From contig CAVQBP010000025.1 of assembly GCA_963710745.1 (NCBI GenBank), forward strand, positions 80,760-144,759: a DNA stretch of 64,000 nt, written 5' to 3'. Shown here in pieces: positions 47,337-55,496 of this stretch. Position 1 is the stretch's first letter. Each line of letters begins with the position of its first letter. A program made the translations under genes and the position numbers. Origin of the DNA: CAVQBP01 sp963710745 (lineage in GTDB: Bacteria; Bacteroidota; Ignavibacteria; Ignavibacteriales; Ignavibacteriaceae). The notes below the pieces were generated by a model. It saw nothing but the letters and a program-made list of their open reading frames with translations, searched no databases and was not told where the DNA came from.

Positions 47337-48800
47337 ATGAAACGTAATAAGATTTATTTATCATCGATAATCTTTTTCATCATTCCCGCAGTAATTTTTA
47401 TTTTATCCGGTTGCACCGTTGGACCAAATTATATTCGTCCGGATGCTACATCGATTCCCTCAAATTATACTAACGCCTCAAGTGAATGGAAGATTGCAGT
47501 TCCTAAAGACACTTTATCTAAAGGGAACTGGTGGGAAATTTTCGGAGACACTGTTCTTAACAAATTGGAAACCGATGCAATGGATTCTAATCAAACTCTA
47601 CGGGCATCGCTGGCAAGATTTGAACAAGCCCGTGCGCAAGCTGATGTTGTTTCATCAGGACTTTTCCCGAAAATAAGTGCGGGAGTTAATGCAACCCGGC
47701 AGAAGGATTCTGAAAACCGTCCGCTGAACAACACTGGTAAAGAAGCAGGAGAAGGATTTACTTGTAATAATTTTTCCATTCCATTCAACTTAAACTACGA
47801 ATTGGATTTATGGGGAAAAATACGAAGGCAGGTTGAAGCAGCTAATGCAAATCTTCAAGCCAATTACGATTATCTTGAATGGATAAAGCTGGAGATTGCA
47901 TCCGAAGTCGCAGCAGATTATTTTACACTTCGTGCGTTAGATACTTACAAAGTATTGATTGATTCTACTGTCGAAGTCTACAGGAAAACTTTTCAGCTTG
48001 TGAAAAATCGAAGAGCCGGCGGACTCGCATCCGATTTGGAAGTTGCACAGGCAGAGACAATTCTGAAAACCGCTGAAGCACAATTGCCCGATAATGAATT
48101 GCAAAGGAAAAAGTTCCAAAATGCACTGGCAGTTTTAACAGGCAAGAATGCATCGCTCTATAACATTCCACCCGAAGCTTTAAATATACTGCCGCTGGTT
48201 ATTCCACCCGGTCTGCCGTCAGAGTTACTTGAACGCAGACCAGATGTTGCTTCGGTAGAAAGATTAATGGCTGCTGCCAATGCAAACATTGGTGTTGCAG
48301 TTTCAGCGTTCTATCCAAGCATTTCGTTAGGCGGCACTGCAGGCTGGCAAAGCACGAACATAGCAAATTTAATTAACGCGCCAAGTACTTTGTGGTCGGT
48401 GGGAGCTTCTTTATTTCAGCCGCTCTTTGAGGGTGGAAAATTAAGTGCACAATTAAGAGCTGCAAAATCTTCCTATGATGAATCAGTAGCCAATTACAGG
48501 CAAACAGTTCTCTTGGCTTTTGCGGATGTAGAAAATAATCTCTCAGCTCAGAGGCTGCTAGCCCAGCAATATGAAGCAGAAGTTTCTGCACTGAGGTCAG
48601 CTCAAAGACAATATCAAATTGCGGGCAACCAATATAAAGCCGGGTTAATAACCTATCTAGATGTATCATCTGCGTCAGCGACGGTACTAACACTTCAGTC
48701 AAATGTCAGCCGGATTCTAAATGAAAGATTTGTGGCGGCTGTTGCATTGATTAAATCGCTCGGCGGAGAGTGGCAGAACCACGATAATAAACGGGAATAG
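47337..48800 (+). CDS. Outer-membrane efflux lipoprotein (NodT/OprM family)
   Basis: This 487-residue protein has a lipoprotein signal (FIILSG-C, with ILSGCTVGPNYIRP after cleavage) and duplicated TolC-type coiled-coil halves: NWWEIFGDTVLNKLE, FNLNYELDLWGKIRRQVEAA, ELLERRPDVASVERLMAAAN and YQIAGNQYKAGLITYLDV. It forms the trimeric outer-membrane duct for the RND system encoded upstream. Confidence 0.93.
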   Translation: MKRNKIYLSSIIFFIIPAVIFILSGCTVGPNYIRPDATSIPSNYTNASSEWKIAVPKDTLSKGNWWEIFGDTVLNKLETDAMDSNQTLRASLARFEQARAQADVVSSGLFPKISAGVNATRQKDSENRPLNNTGKEAGEGFTCNNFSIPFNLNYELDLWGKIRRQVEAANANLQANYDYLEWIKLEIASEVAADYFTLRALDTYKVLIDSTVEVYRKTFQLVKNRRAGGLASDLEVAQAETILKTAEAQLPDNELQRKKFQNALAVLTGKNASLYNIPPEALNILPLVIPPGLPSELLERRPDVASVERLMAAANANIGVAVSAFYPSISLGGTAGWQSTNIANLINAPSTLWSVGASLFQPLFEGGKLSAQLRAAKSSYDESVANYRQTVLLAFADVENNLSAQRLLAQQYEAEVSALRSAQRQYQIAGNQYKAGLITYLDVSSASATVLTLQSNVSRILNERFVAAVALIKSLGGEWQNHDNKRE

Positions 48801-48957
48801 TGAAGTTGTAGAGTAGATTGGTCGATTCAATTACTCTGTGAAATTACTAACACGAGTTAATTGAATGCTCGGAAATGATTGACTTCTCGTCAATTTGATA
48901 TTTGATTAAAATTATTATTTTTGATTAAGTATATATAGTGTTTTTGCAAAACATATT

Positions 48958-49043
48958 AAGGCGATGAAGCTCGCCGTAAAAATTCCTTCAAATAGGGAAG
49001 TGATAGCTTCTACTAGATCTAACAAGTTGAAAAAAGGAATTTT
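48958..49043 (+). promoter_or_regulatory. Fluoride riboswitch (crcB motif), translational type, upstream of the MutS-like pair
   Basis: GGCGATGAAGCTCGCC (48960-48975), a hairpin (TTCCTTC...GGGAA) and TGATAGCTTCTAC (49001-49013) form the aptamer. The pairing strands are GAAGCT/AGCTTC where other copies have GGAGTT/AACTCC, a compensatory change. AAAATTCCTT (48979-48988) is exactly complementary to AAGGAATTTT (49034-49043), the ribosome binding site, so the aptamer's own strand can hide the start of the next gene. Confidence 0.92.
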
Positions 49044-50654
49044 ATGAGCTTCATCAGTATTCTTTTCGATGATCCCGCTGAAGGTAAACGAGCTTATAAA
49101 GCTTTACAACCCTCTTTTTTTATTGATTTGAATTTAGATCAAATTATAGATTCAATTACTGCTCGCTGGAGTGAATATGATTTAAAACCTTTCTTTTATT
49201 TTAAGCAAAATAATATTGATTCAATATACTACCGGCATGAAATTTTTCATGATCTTGAGAATCCTGATTTATATAACCATGTAAAAGTGTTTGCAGAAAA
49301 GATGCGAGAGGTTAAGGAATATCTTAATTTGATAGAAAAATTCTATTATGAACAACAAAAGGAAATCTGGTCACTTTATACAGCAGAAATTTATTGTAAT
49401 GCCGTAAAGAATTTTGCACATGATTTAATTTCATCAACTTTAAAATCAAAAGGATTTCTGCAGTTAAAGGAATATCTTATAAATTATTCAGCCAGTAATA
49501 CATTCATTAAGCTTGATGAAAAAGTAAATAAAATTAAGACAGATTTAGCAAAGGTAAAATACCGTATAATCATAAGAGATACTTCTTTTACCGTACAGGA
49601 TTATGAAGAAGGAATTGATTACAGTTTCGTAATAGAGAAAACATTTGCCAAGTTCAGGCAAAGAGCAGTTAAGGATTATAAAGTTGAGTATAAGTCCAAG
49701 CCGGAAGATATGAACCATATAGAAGCGCAAATACTCGATTTTGTAGCACAATTAAATCCGGAATTATTTTTAAGATTAGAAAATTTCTTTAAGGAGAATA
49801 GGAACCAGCCTAACGGACAGGCAGGCTTTGTTGACGAAACAATAGCTGCTTTCGACAGAGAAATTCATTTTTATATTTCATACCTGGACTATATTAAGAA
49901 ATTCAAAAACAATGGGATCTGCCAACCGTCAGGCAAGTTACAATTCTGTTATCCGCAAGTTATATCTTCACCGGCTGAAGCTAGAATTGAAAATTCCTTT
50001 GGGAAAGAAATTTATAATTATGAAGGATTTGATTTGGCTCTGGCTCAAAAGCTTTTCAATAGTAATGACAATATAGTCTGTAATGATTTTTACTTAAGAG
50101 ATAAGGAGCGGATAATTGTTGTTACAGGCCCTAACCAGGGAGGAAAAACTACTTTTGCACGGACATTCGGACAATTACATTATCTTGCAAATTTAGGATG
50201 CCCGGTGCCTGGAAAAGAAGCACGACTTTACTTTTACGACCGGCTTTTTGCACAGTTTGAACGCCCGGAAAAAGTGGAAGATCTTCGCGGTAAATTGGAA
50301 GATGATTTAATGAGAGTCAACACAATTTTGGAGAAAGCTACGCCTGATTCTATTATCATTATGAATGAAATTTTTAATTCAACTACTTTACAGGATATGA
50401 CTTTTTTAAGCAAAAAAATATTAGAAAAAATTATAGAGCTTGATTCACTTTGTGTATGGGTAACTTTTGTTGACGAATTAACACTTCTAGATAAAAAAAT
50501 TGTTTCAATGACAAGCATGGTTGTGCATGATAATCCTACCGAAAGAACATTTAAAATTATAAGACGGCCTGCCGACGGGCTTGCTTATGCAATGGCAATT
50601 GCGGAAAAATACAGGCTTACTTATAACTGCATAAAGGAGCGTATTAATTCATGA
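49044..50654 (+). CDS. MutS-like ATPase (MutS domain V type), first of a pair
   Basis: This 536-residue protein has a C-terminal MutS-family ATPase domain (Walker A GPNQGGKTTFARTFG from residue 362, SIIIMNEIFNSTT, WVTFVDELTLL). The N-terminal mismatch-binding domain of MutS is absent; a core/lever-like helical region precedes the ATPase. It overlaps the second MutS-like gene by 4 bases, so they may form a heterodimer. MutS-like genes are known, from memory, among crcB-motif-controlled genes. The function is unknown but clearly linked to fluoride response here. Confidence 0.85.
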   Translation: MSFISILFDDPAEGKRAYKALQPSFFIDLNLDQIIDSITARWSEYDLKPFFYFKQNNIDSIYYRHEIFHDLENPDLYNHVKVFAEKMREVKEYLNLIEKFYYEQQKEIWSLYTAEIYCNAVKNFAHDLISSTLKSKGFLQLKEYLINYSASNTFIKLDEKVNKIKTDLAKVKYRIIIRDTSFTVQDYEEGIDYSFVIEKTFAKFRQRAVKDYKVEYKSKPEDMNHIEAQILDFVAQLNPELFLRLENFFKENRNQPNGQAGFVDETIAAFDREIHFYISYLDYIKKFKNNGICQPSGKLQFCYPQVISSPAEARIENSFGKEIYNYEGFDLALAQKLFNSNDNIVCNDFYLRDKERIIVVTGPNQGGKTTFARTFGQLHYLANLGCPVPGKEARLYFYDRLFAQFERPEKVEDLRGKLEDDLMRVNTILEKATPDSIIIMNEIFNSTTLQDMTFLSKKILEKIIELDSLCVWVTFVDELTLLDKKIVSMTSMVVHDNPTERTFKIIRRPADGLAYAMAIAEKYRLTYNCIKERINS

Positions 50655-52207
50655 ATGCTTTTTTGATGTATAAAGATCGTGATTTCGATCAGAAACAACT
50701 ATTAATTAAAAAAGAAAAGAATTTCAGACACTGGGATAAAAATGAAAAGCTGAATCTGGAGCAGCTTCTGCCCTGGAATGAAGAGGATCTGATTCAGGAT
50801 CTAGGATTAAATATTTTATTCAATGCTATGGCAGGTGAGGATAATTTTTTACTGGAAGTTGCAAAGGTAGCTTTGCTAAATAGTATTACAGATGTTGATA
50901 CAATACACTATAGACAAAATATTTTAAAAGACTGCCTGGAACATGAAGCGATTGTAAGAGATATATACCGGCTCACGATTGAAGCAATTGAAAGAGAAAA
51001 GGGAATTTACGGCTGGGGCTTTTTGAGTGAGAGACCTGACAGTATAATGCATCAGGCTACCGGAAAGCTTGAGATGTTTTCCGAAATGCTCGGCAAGCTG
51101 CGCAATATTGCTGATCAAAATGAATATACGTTTGTTTCAGAAGGATTTAAAAGATTATTTAGTATGCTCAAAGAGGAACTCAATAATGAATATCTTAATA
51201 CTGTTAATGAGCATTTAAGACAACTGAAATTTAAAGACGGTATACTTGTAAGTGCTAAACTTGGTTATGGAAATAAAGGTACGAACTATATTTTATATGA
51301 ACCTCCTAAAGATAACCGCAACTGGTTTGAACGCCTCTTTCGAAAAATGCCGGACTATACTTTTGAAATTAGTCCCCGTGATGAGGCAGGAGCCAGGGCA
51401 TTATCGGAATTACGGAATCAGAGTATAAATCTAGTAGCTAATGCTTTGGCCCAATCGATGGATCATATATTGAGCTTTTTTCAGGCTTTAAGAACGGAAA
51501 CGGCTTTTTATATAGGCTGTTTAAATTTGATTAAGAGAATTCAAGAATTAAACGAACCATTTTGTTTCCCCCAACCGGAATCAAATGGAAATAAGAACTT
51601 ATCTTTTTCAGAATTATACGATATTAATCTTGCTCTGAGCTTGGGGGAAAAAGTTGTTGGTAATGATCTTACTGTTGACGGGAAAGATCTTTTTATAATT
51701 ACCGGAGCAAATACGGGGGGAAAATCAACATTCATGCGGAGTATTGGTATTGCCCAGTTGATGATGCAGGCAGGCATGTTTGTTCCTGCAGAAGCTTTCA
51801 CTGCTGAAGTTCGTGATGGTATTTTAACTCACTTCAAGCGGGAGGAAGATACGGAAATGGATAGCGGCAAATTAGATGAAGAGCTTAGCAGGATGAGTGA
51901 AATTATAGATAAAGTAAATTTGCAATCTATGGTGCTTCTTAATGAATCGTTTGCTGCTACTAATGAAAAGGAAGGATCCGAAATAGCAAAACAAATAACA
52001 AATGCATTGATAGAAAAAGGAATTAAAGTTGTATTTGTAACGCACCAATATGAATTTGCACATTCTCTTTGCGAAAAGAGAAATCTAAATGCAATTTTTT
52101 TACGTGCGGAAAGGCTGCCGGATGGAACACGTACTTTTCGGATTCTTAATGGAGAACCTTTACAGACGAGTTATGGAGAAGATTTATATAAAGAAATATT
52201 TAATTAA
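50651..52207 (+). CDS. MutS-like ATPase, second of a pair
   Basis: This 518-residue protein has a Walker A GANTGGKSTFMRSIGIAQL (from residue 352), SMVLLNESFAATNEKEGSEI and VVFVTHQYEF (MutS signature and His switch). The N-terminal half is helical (DVDTIHYRQNILKDCLEHEA), similar in layout to the first protein. The classical mismatch domain is missing. Overlap with the upstream gene (ATGA) supports equal expression of the two. Confidence 0.85.
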   Translation: MNAFLMYKDRDFDQKQLLIKKEKNFRHWDKNEKLNLEQLLPWNEEDLIQDLGLNILFNAMAGEDNFLLEVAKVALLNSITDVDTIHYRQNILKDCLEHEAIVRDIYRLTIEAIEREKGIYGWGFLSERPDSIMHQATGKLEMFSEMLGKLRNIADQNEYTFVSEGFKRLFSMLKEELNNEYLNTVNEHLRQLKFKDGILVSAKLGYGNKGTNYILYEPPKDNRNWFERLFRKMPDYTFEISPRDEAGARALSELRNQSINLVANALAQSMDHILSFFQALRTETAFYIGCLNLIKRIQELNEPFCFPQPESNGNKNLSFSELYDINLALSLGEKVVGNDLTVDGKDLFIITGANTGGKSTFMRSIGIAQLMMQAGMFVPAEAFTAEVRDGILTHFKREEDTEMDSGKLDEELSRMSEIIDKVNLQSMVLLNESFAATNEKEGSEIAKQITNALIEKGIKVVFVTHQYEFAHSLCEKRNLNAIFLRAERLPDGTRTFRILNGEPLQTSYGEDLYKEIFN

Positions 52208-52260
52208 TTTCGGGATGTGATTTTATTCTAAAATCTATTATTTTAATTATGAAAAAATTA

Positions 52261-52403
52261 AAGCGATGGAGTTCGCTAAATAACCGTCCACTTACTGCTT
52301 ACCCCCTCTCGGGGTCAAGACCCACAGAATGGGATAAACCGGACTAATAACTCCTGCAAAAATTAAAGTTATAAATAATTAAACTTTTATAAGGAGTTTT
52401 AAT
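52261..52403 (+). promoter_or_regulatory. Fluoride riboswitch (crcB motif) with extended stem, translational type, upstream of DUF190 gene
   Basis: AAGCGATGGAGTTCGCT (52261-52277) and GGACTAATAACTCCTGC (52341-52357) are the aptamer ends. Between them the usual short stem is replaced by about 60 bases containing CCCCCTCTCGGGG and other small hairpins. AACTCCT (52349-52355) can pair with the aptamer GGAGTT or with AGGAGTT (52392-52398), the ribosome binding site of the next gene, so the two states exclude each other. Confidence 0.9.
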
Positions 52404-52754
52404 ATGGAATTAAAGGGAGAAGCGAAACTTGTTAGAATTTTTGTCGGCGAAACGGATATTATTCATCATATTCCGGTTTATGAAAGAATTGTGCAGGAAG
52501 CAAGAAAACTGCATCTTGCCGGAGCTACCGTATTTAAGGGGGTAATGAGCTTTGGTAGAACAAGCAGGGTTCATACAGCTAAAATTTTACGTCTTTCCGA
52601 AGACATGTCTATGGTAATTGAAATTGTAGATGAACAGGAAAAGATTGAAAAGTTCTTGCCTATTATTCATGATATATTTGAGGAAGCAAACTGCGGCGGA
52701 TTAATTACAATGGAGAAAGCAGAAATAATTAAATATACACACGAAGAGAAATAG
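52404..52754 (+). CDS. DUF190 family protein
   Basis: This 116-residue alpha/beta protein contains AKLVRIFVGETDIIHHIPVY, ARKLHLAGATVFKGVMSFG and IEIVDEQEKIEKFLPIIHDI, the PII-like DUF190 fold. DUF190 proteins often sit beside Fluc/CrcB fluoride channels. Here the gene has its own fluoride riboswitch, but no channel gene is seen nearby. It probably binds a small ligand or regulates transport; this is not shown. Confidence 0.88.
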   Translation: MELKGEAKLVRIFVGETDIIHHIPVYERIVQEARKLHLAGATVFKGVMSFGRTSRVHTAKILRLSEDMSMVIEIVDEQEKIEKFLPIIHDIFEEANCGGLITMEKAEIIKYTHEEK

Positions 52755-52953
52755 AATGGCAATAAAGTTAATAGCTCACGTTAACGCAATGTTTGGAATA
52801 ATAGAATTTTGGAGAAATGGAATGTTGGCAAAAAAATAAAAATGATATTTCATAATTCCATTACACTCAATACAAGAGGTTTTTTGCGTAATGTCAATTA
52901 ATTTTAATGTATTTTATTGAAATTATTACATATTGAGAATAACATTTATTATT

Positions 52954-52972
52954 TGTACATTTGATTTGTACA
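52954..52972. promoter_or_regulatory. Paired TGTACA operator of the Phd/PIN toxin-antitoxin operon
   Basis: TGTACA palindromes at 52954-52959 and 52967-52972, 13 bases apart centre to centre, lie 20 bases before the antitoxin start. YefM/Phd-type antitoxins are known to autoregulate through TGTACA sites. Confidence 0.65.
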
Positions 52973-52991
52973 ATTACAAAAGGATTAAGAA

Positions 52992-53234
52992 ATGAACACG
53001 ATTCCAGTGAGCGAACTTAGATCGAATTTGATGAAGGTTTTAAAAGAGATAGAGCACGGCAGTATTTTTAAGATAACATCAAGAGGGAAAATTGTTGCTA
53101 AGCTTGTCCCTCCAGGCAACAGCAGAGATGAAGCAAAAAATAAATTAAAAGCGATAAGCAAGAGTGCTGTCATCGGTGATATTTTATCTCCTATTGATTC
53201 TAAGTGGGAAGCTTTAGATAATGATAATTGTTGA
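52992..53234 (+). CDS. Phd/YefM-family antitoxin
   Basis: This 80-residue protein opens with MNTIPVSELRSNLMKVLKEI followed by GSIFKITSRGKIVAKLVP, the standard Phd/YefM DNA-binding N-terminus. The C-terminal part (ISKSAVIGDILSPIDSKWEA) should wrap the toxin. AAAAGG precedes the ATG and the TGTACA pair lies upstream for autorepression. It overlaps the toxin gene by 14 bases. Confidence 0.9.
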   Translation: MNTIPVSELRSNLMKVLKEIEHGSIFKITSRGKIVAKLVPPGNSRDEAKNKLKAISKSAVIGDILSPIDSKWEALDNDNC

Positions 53235-53616
53235 TACTCATGTAATTATCTGGAATGCTTTAAAACCAGGATTGTTAAGTAGAAATGCTAAAAAAGCGAT
53301 AGACAAAGCAAACGAAAATGAGGGTATACTTTTTTGTGAAATATCTCTCTGGGAAATTGCAATGTTAATCAAAAAGAAAAAATTGGTAATAGATGCTGCT
53401 TATATTGAATTTATAAAATTATTGAAGGCTTCAAATAATTATATATTCAAAGAATTGACACCCGAAATAGCTGAACTATCTGTGAATTTACCTTCGGAAA
53501 TAAATCAAGATCCGGCAGATAGGATTATTTGCGCGACTACAATTCTAAATAATTCTCAGCTAGTAACTGCAGACAAAAATTTGAGAAATTCAAAAAGTGT
53601 AAAGACTTTATGGTAA
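53221..53616 (+). CDS. PIN-domain toxin (VapC-like)
   Basis: This 131-residue protein has the PIN acidic residues: MIIVDTHVIIWNA (first Asp), SLWEIAML (Glu) and NQDPADRIICATTI and LVTADKNLRN (last Asps). It is a ribonuclease toxin, usually cutting tRNA or rRNA. It is translationally coupled to the Phd-type antitoxin and lies between two fluoride-regulated units without sharing their riboswitches. Confidence 0.9.
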   Translation: MIIVDTHVIIWNALKPGLLSRNAKKAIDKANENEGILFCEISLWEIAMLIKKKKLVIDAAYIEFIKLLKASNNYIFKELTPEIAELSVNLPSEINQDPADRIICATTILNNSQLVTADKNLRNSKSVKTLW

Positions 53617-53639
53617 TTATATAATTAGGACATAAATGC

Positions 53640-53743
53640 GGCGATGGAGTTCGCCTAAAAAGAATCCCGATTAAATCGGATTAATAACTCCTATCATTTC
53701 TATACCAAGTACTTTTTTGGTACAGATAGATAGGAGTTTTTTT
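53640..53743 (+). promoter_or_regulatory. Fluoride riboswitch (crcB motif) with terminator, upstream of DUF6062 gene
   Basis: GGCGATGGAGTTCGCC (53640-53655), a stem (ATCCCGATTAAATCGGAT) and AATAACTCCTATC (53683-53695) form the aptamer. AACTCCTATC (53686-53695) pairs perfectly with GATAGGAGTT (53729-53738), with an inner TACCAAGTAC...TTGGTA hairpin and a U-tract (53737-53743). It is a classic transcription-terminating platform. Confidence 0.93.
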
Positions 53744-53790
53744 ATTCTATTATACAAAAAAAATAATTGCTAAAGAGAAAAAGAATAAGC

Positions 53791-54429
53791 ATGGAAACTG
53801 AAGTCAAAAAAAAAGTTGATCAAAGTTCTCTCACAGAAGAAGAACTTTTAGAAAGAATTCAAACAGAGCAAGGCTGTCCTATATGTTCGGCAATATTGGA
53901 TTTTGAATTTAACCAGATTTCACATGTACAATATGATGTTACGTATATCGAAGAAATTAGGAAACAAGTTGCGCGCGAAGGAGGCTTTTGTGATTTCCAT
54001 TTCAGGCAATTTAAAAAAATTGCTAATGGAAAAACTAATATACTATTGTTAAAAAGTGTTGTTGAAGAAAGTGCATATAAAAAAAATAATTTTATAGCCG
54101 AATGCAGAATTTGCGTAAATGTTAATAAATACGAGGAAAATCTGATTAAGGTTTTTGTAAATCTGATTCTTCGGAAAGAAATCAGGAGTACATTTGAAAA
54201 TACAAATGGGATCTGTTTTGTGCATCTCCGGCAAGTAAATAATTTATTAGAAGATGAAATTATAAAAAAATGGTTAAATGAAATTCACGTTCAGCAAATA
54301 GAAAGAATGCAAAGTGATTTTGAAAACATGAGCCAATTCAAATCATTTTATGAAATTGAACGTAAAAAAAGAAGGCTTATAAATATCCTGATAGAAAAAC
54401 TGGCCGGAAGGAAGACGGGTGCGTTATAG
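53791..54429 (+). CDS. DUF6062 family protein
   Basis: I chose ATG 53791 (212 residues); a TTG at 53767 in frame is less likely. CPICSAILDFEFNQISHVQY, GGFCDFHFRQF (CxxC...CxxH), a second cysteine pair (ECRICV) and GICFVHLRQV are the metal-binding pattern of DUF6062. The function is unknown. It is the first gene after the terminator-type fluoride riboswitch and should be induced by fluoride. Confidence 0.8.
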   Translation: METEVKKKVDQSSLTEEELLERIQTEQGCPICSAILDFEFNQISHVQYDVTYIEEIRKQVAREGGFCDFHFRQFKKIANGKTNILLLKSVVEESAYKKNNFIAECRICVNVNKYEENLIKVFVNLILRKEIRSTFENTNGICFVHLRQVNNLLEDEIIKKWLNEIHVQQIERMQSDFENMSQFKSFYEIERKKRRLINILIEKLAGRKTGAL

Positions 54430-54675
54430 TAATGGAAAAGATAAGAATAACAGGATATTGTTTTTGCCGACAACAAATCCTTCTCTTTTTAAGAGAAGGA
54501 TGTTAGACTCCGGCAAAGTCAAACGGACTCTAACAAGATTATAGGATGAACCTGCCTGCACGAAGCCGTTTCGGCACTGGCAGGTTCGTGTATGAATAAT
54601 AAATAAATTCGGATAGTTATGGTTTTTTTATTCATAAAAGAAAATATAAAATATCTTTTTTGATTATTATTTAAT
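54430..54675. repeat. Composite intergenic hairpin repeat
   Basis: TCCTTCTCTTTTTAAGAGAA-GGA (54480-54502) followed by GTTAGACTCC...GGACTCTAAC and ATTATAGGATGAA is the full two-hairpin unit also seen near 33901-33968 and, in part and inverted, near 32205-32250. CCTGCCTGCACGAAGCCGT-TTCGG...GGCAGG adjoins it. It separates the DUF6062 gene from the following small gene. Confidence 0.65.
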
Positions 54676-55119
54676 ATGATACAGATTGATAATAGAACCA
54701 GAGCTTCACTTGAATTTGTTGTTAATGAACTTAAAAGTATTTGCATAAAAAAGAATTTTTCGGAGGGAGCTATATTATGCAGTCTGATACTTTTTGATAT
54801 GAATAAATGTGCTGAAAAGAAAAAGCAGGATAATTCAAGTTATACAAAACAAATTCATGAACTGATTGATAGAATATACAACCTTGCTGATGATATTAAA
54901 TTCGTGATTGATATTGAAAGAAGATATATACTTTTCCCTTTACCTGATATTAAAAAAGAGGCTTACGAGATGGGGAAAAAATATATGAGTAATTTCCTTG
55001 AATGGGTACAACCTGAGGATACACCGGAAAAGATTGCCGGTATACTGGAAGAAGAAGCTTACAGGCTGAATGAGATGAAAAAAATACTAGTTAAAGTTGA
55101 GAAAGTAGAAATAACCTAA
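54676..55119 (+). CDS. Hypothetical helical protein
   Basis: This 147-residue protein, soluble and helical, contains NRTRASLEFVVNELKSICIK, a Cys-containing middle and VEKVEIT at the end. No domain is recognised. It is followed by a second small helical gene and by the PAP2 and MFS genes on the same strand, so it may belong to the fluoride-induced transcript, though the repeat at 54430-54675 interrupts the run. Confidence 0.5.
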   Translation: MIQIDNRTRASLEFVVNELKSICIKKNFSEGAILCSLILFDMNKCAEKKKQDNSSYTKQIHELIDRIYNLADDIKFVIDIERRYILFPLPDIKKEAYEMGKKYMSNFLEWVQPEDTPEKIAGILEEEAYRLNEMKKILVKVEKVEIT

Positions 55120-55178
55120 AATTGAATTAACTACTTAATTATTACTTTTGAATTACTGATAATCTATAATCAATAAAG

Positions 55179-55475
55179 ATGAATAACAATACGATAAAAG
55201 CAAAAAGAGAATTTAATGAGATAATAAATTCGTTTTATAATATTGCTGAAAGGAGAAAAGATTCAGATACATTAATTCAATTAAGCTTAATTAATTATGA
55301 AATGGAATTGATTCCTGCAGAGAAATTTACCCAATATCTTAAAAATGCAAAAAAAAAGGTTCATAAATTAATGGAGGACATGAAAGTAATTATAAATGGT
55401 GAGAAGGGTAGTGAAGAAGATCTAATAAATCTTAATGAAGCAAAAAAAAATCTGGAAAAATTAACCGTAGTTTGA
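55179..55475 (+). CDS. Small hypothetical helical protein
   Basis: This 98-residue, highly charged helical protein (AKREFNEIINSFYNIAERRK, KNAKKKVHKLMEDMKVIING) resembles the preceding 147-residue protein in composition and general layout, though I could not align them. It starts at ATG with TCAATAAAG upstream and lies 21 bases before the PAP2 gene. No family is assigned. Confidence 0.5.
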   Translation: MNNNTIKAKREFNEIINSFYNIAERRKDSDTLIQLSLINYEMELIPAEKFTQYLKNAKKKVHKLMEDMKVIINGEKGSEEDLINLNEAKKNLEKLTVV

Positions 55476-55496
55476 CTCCATTTAAAAGGAAAAATT

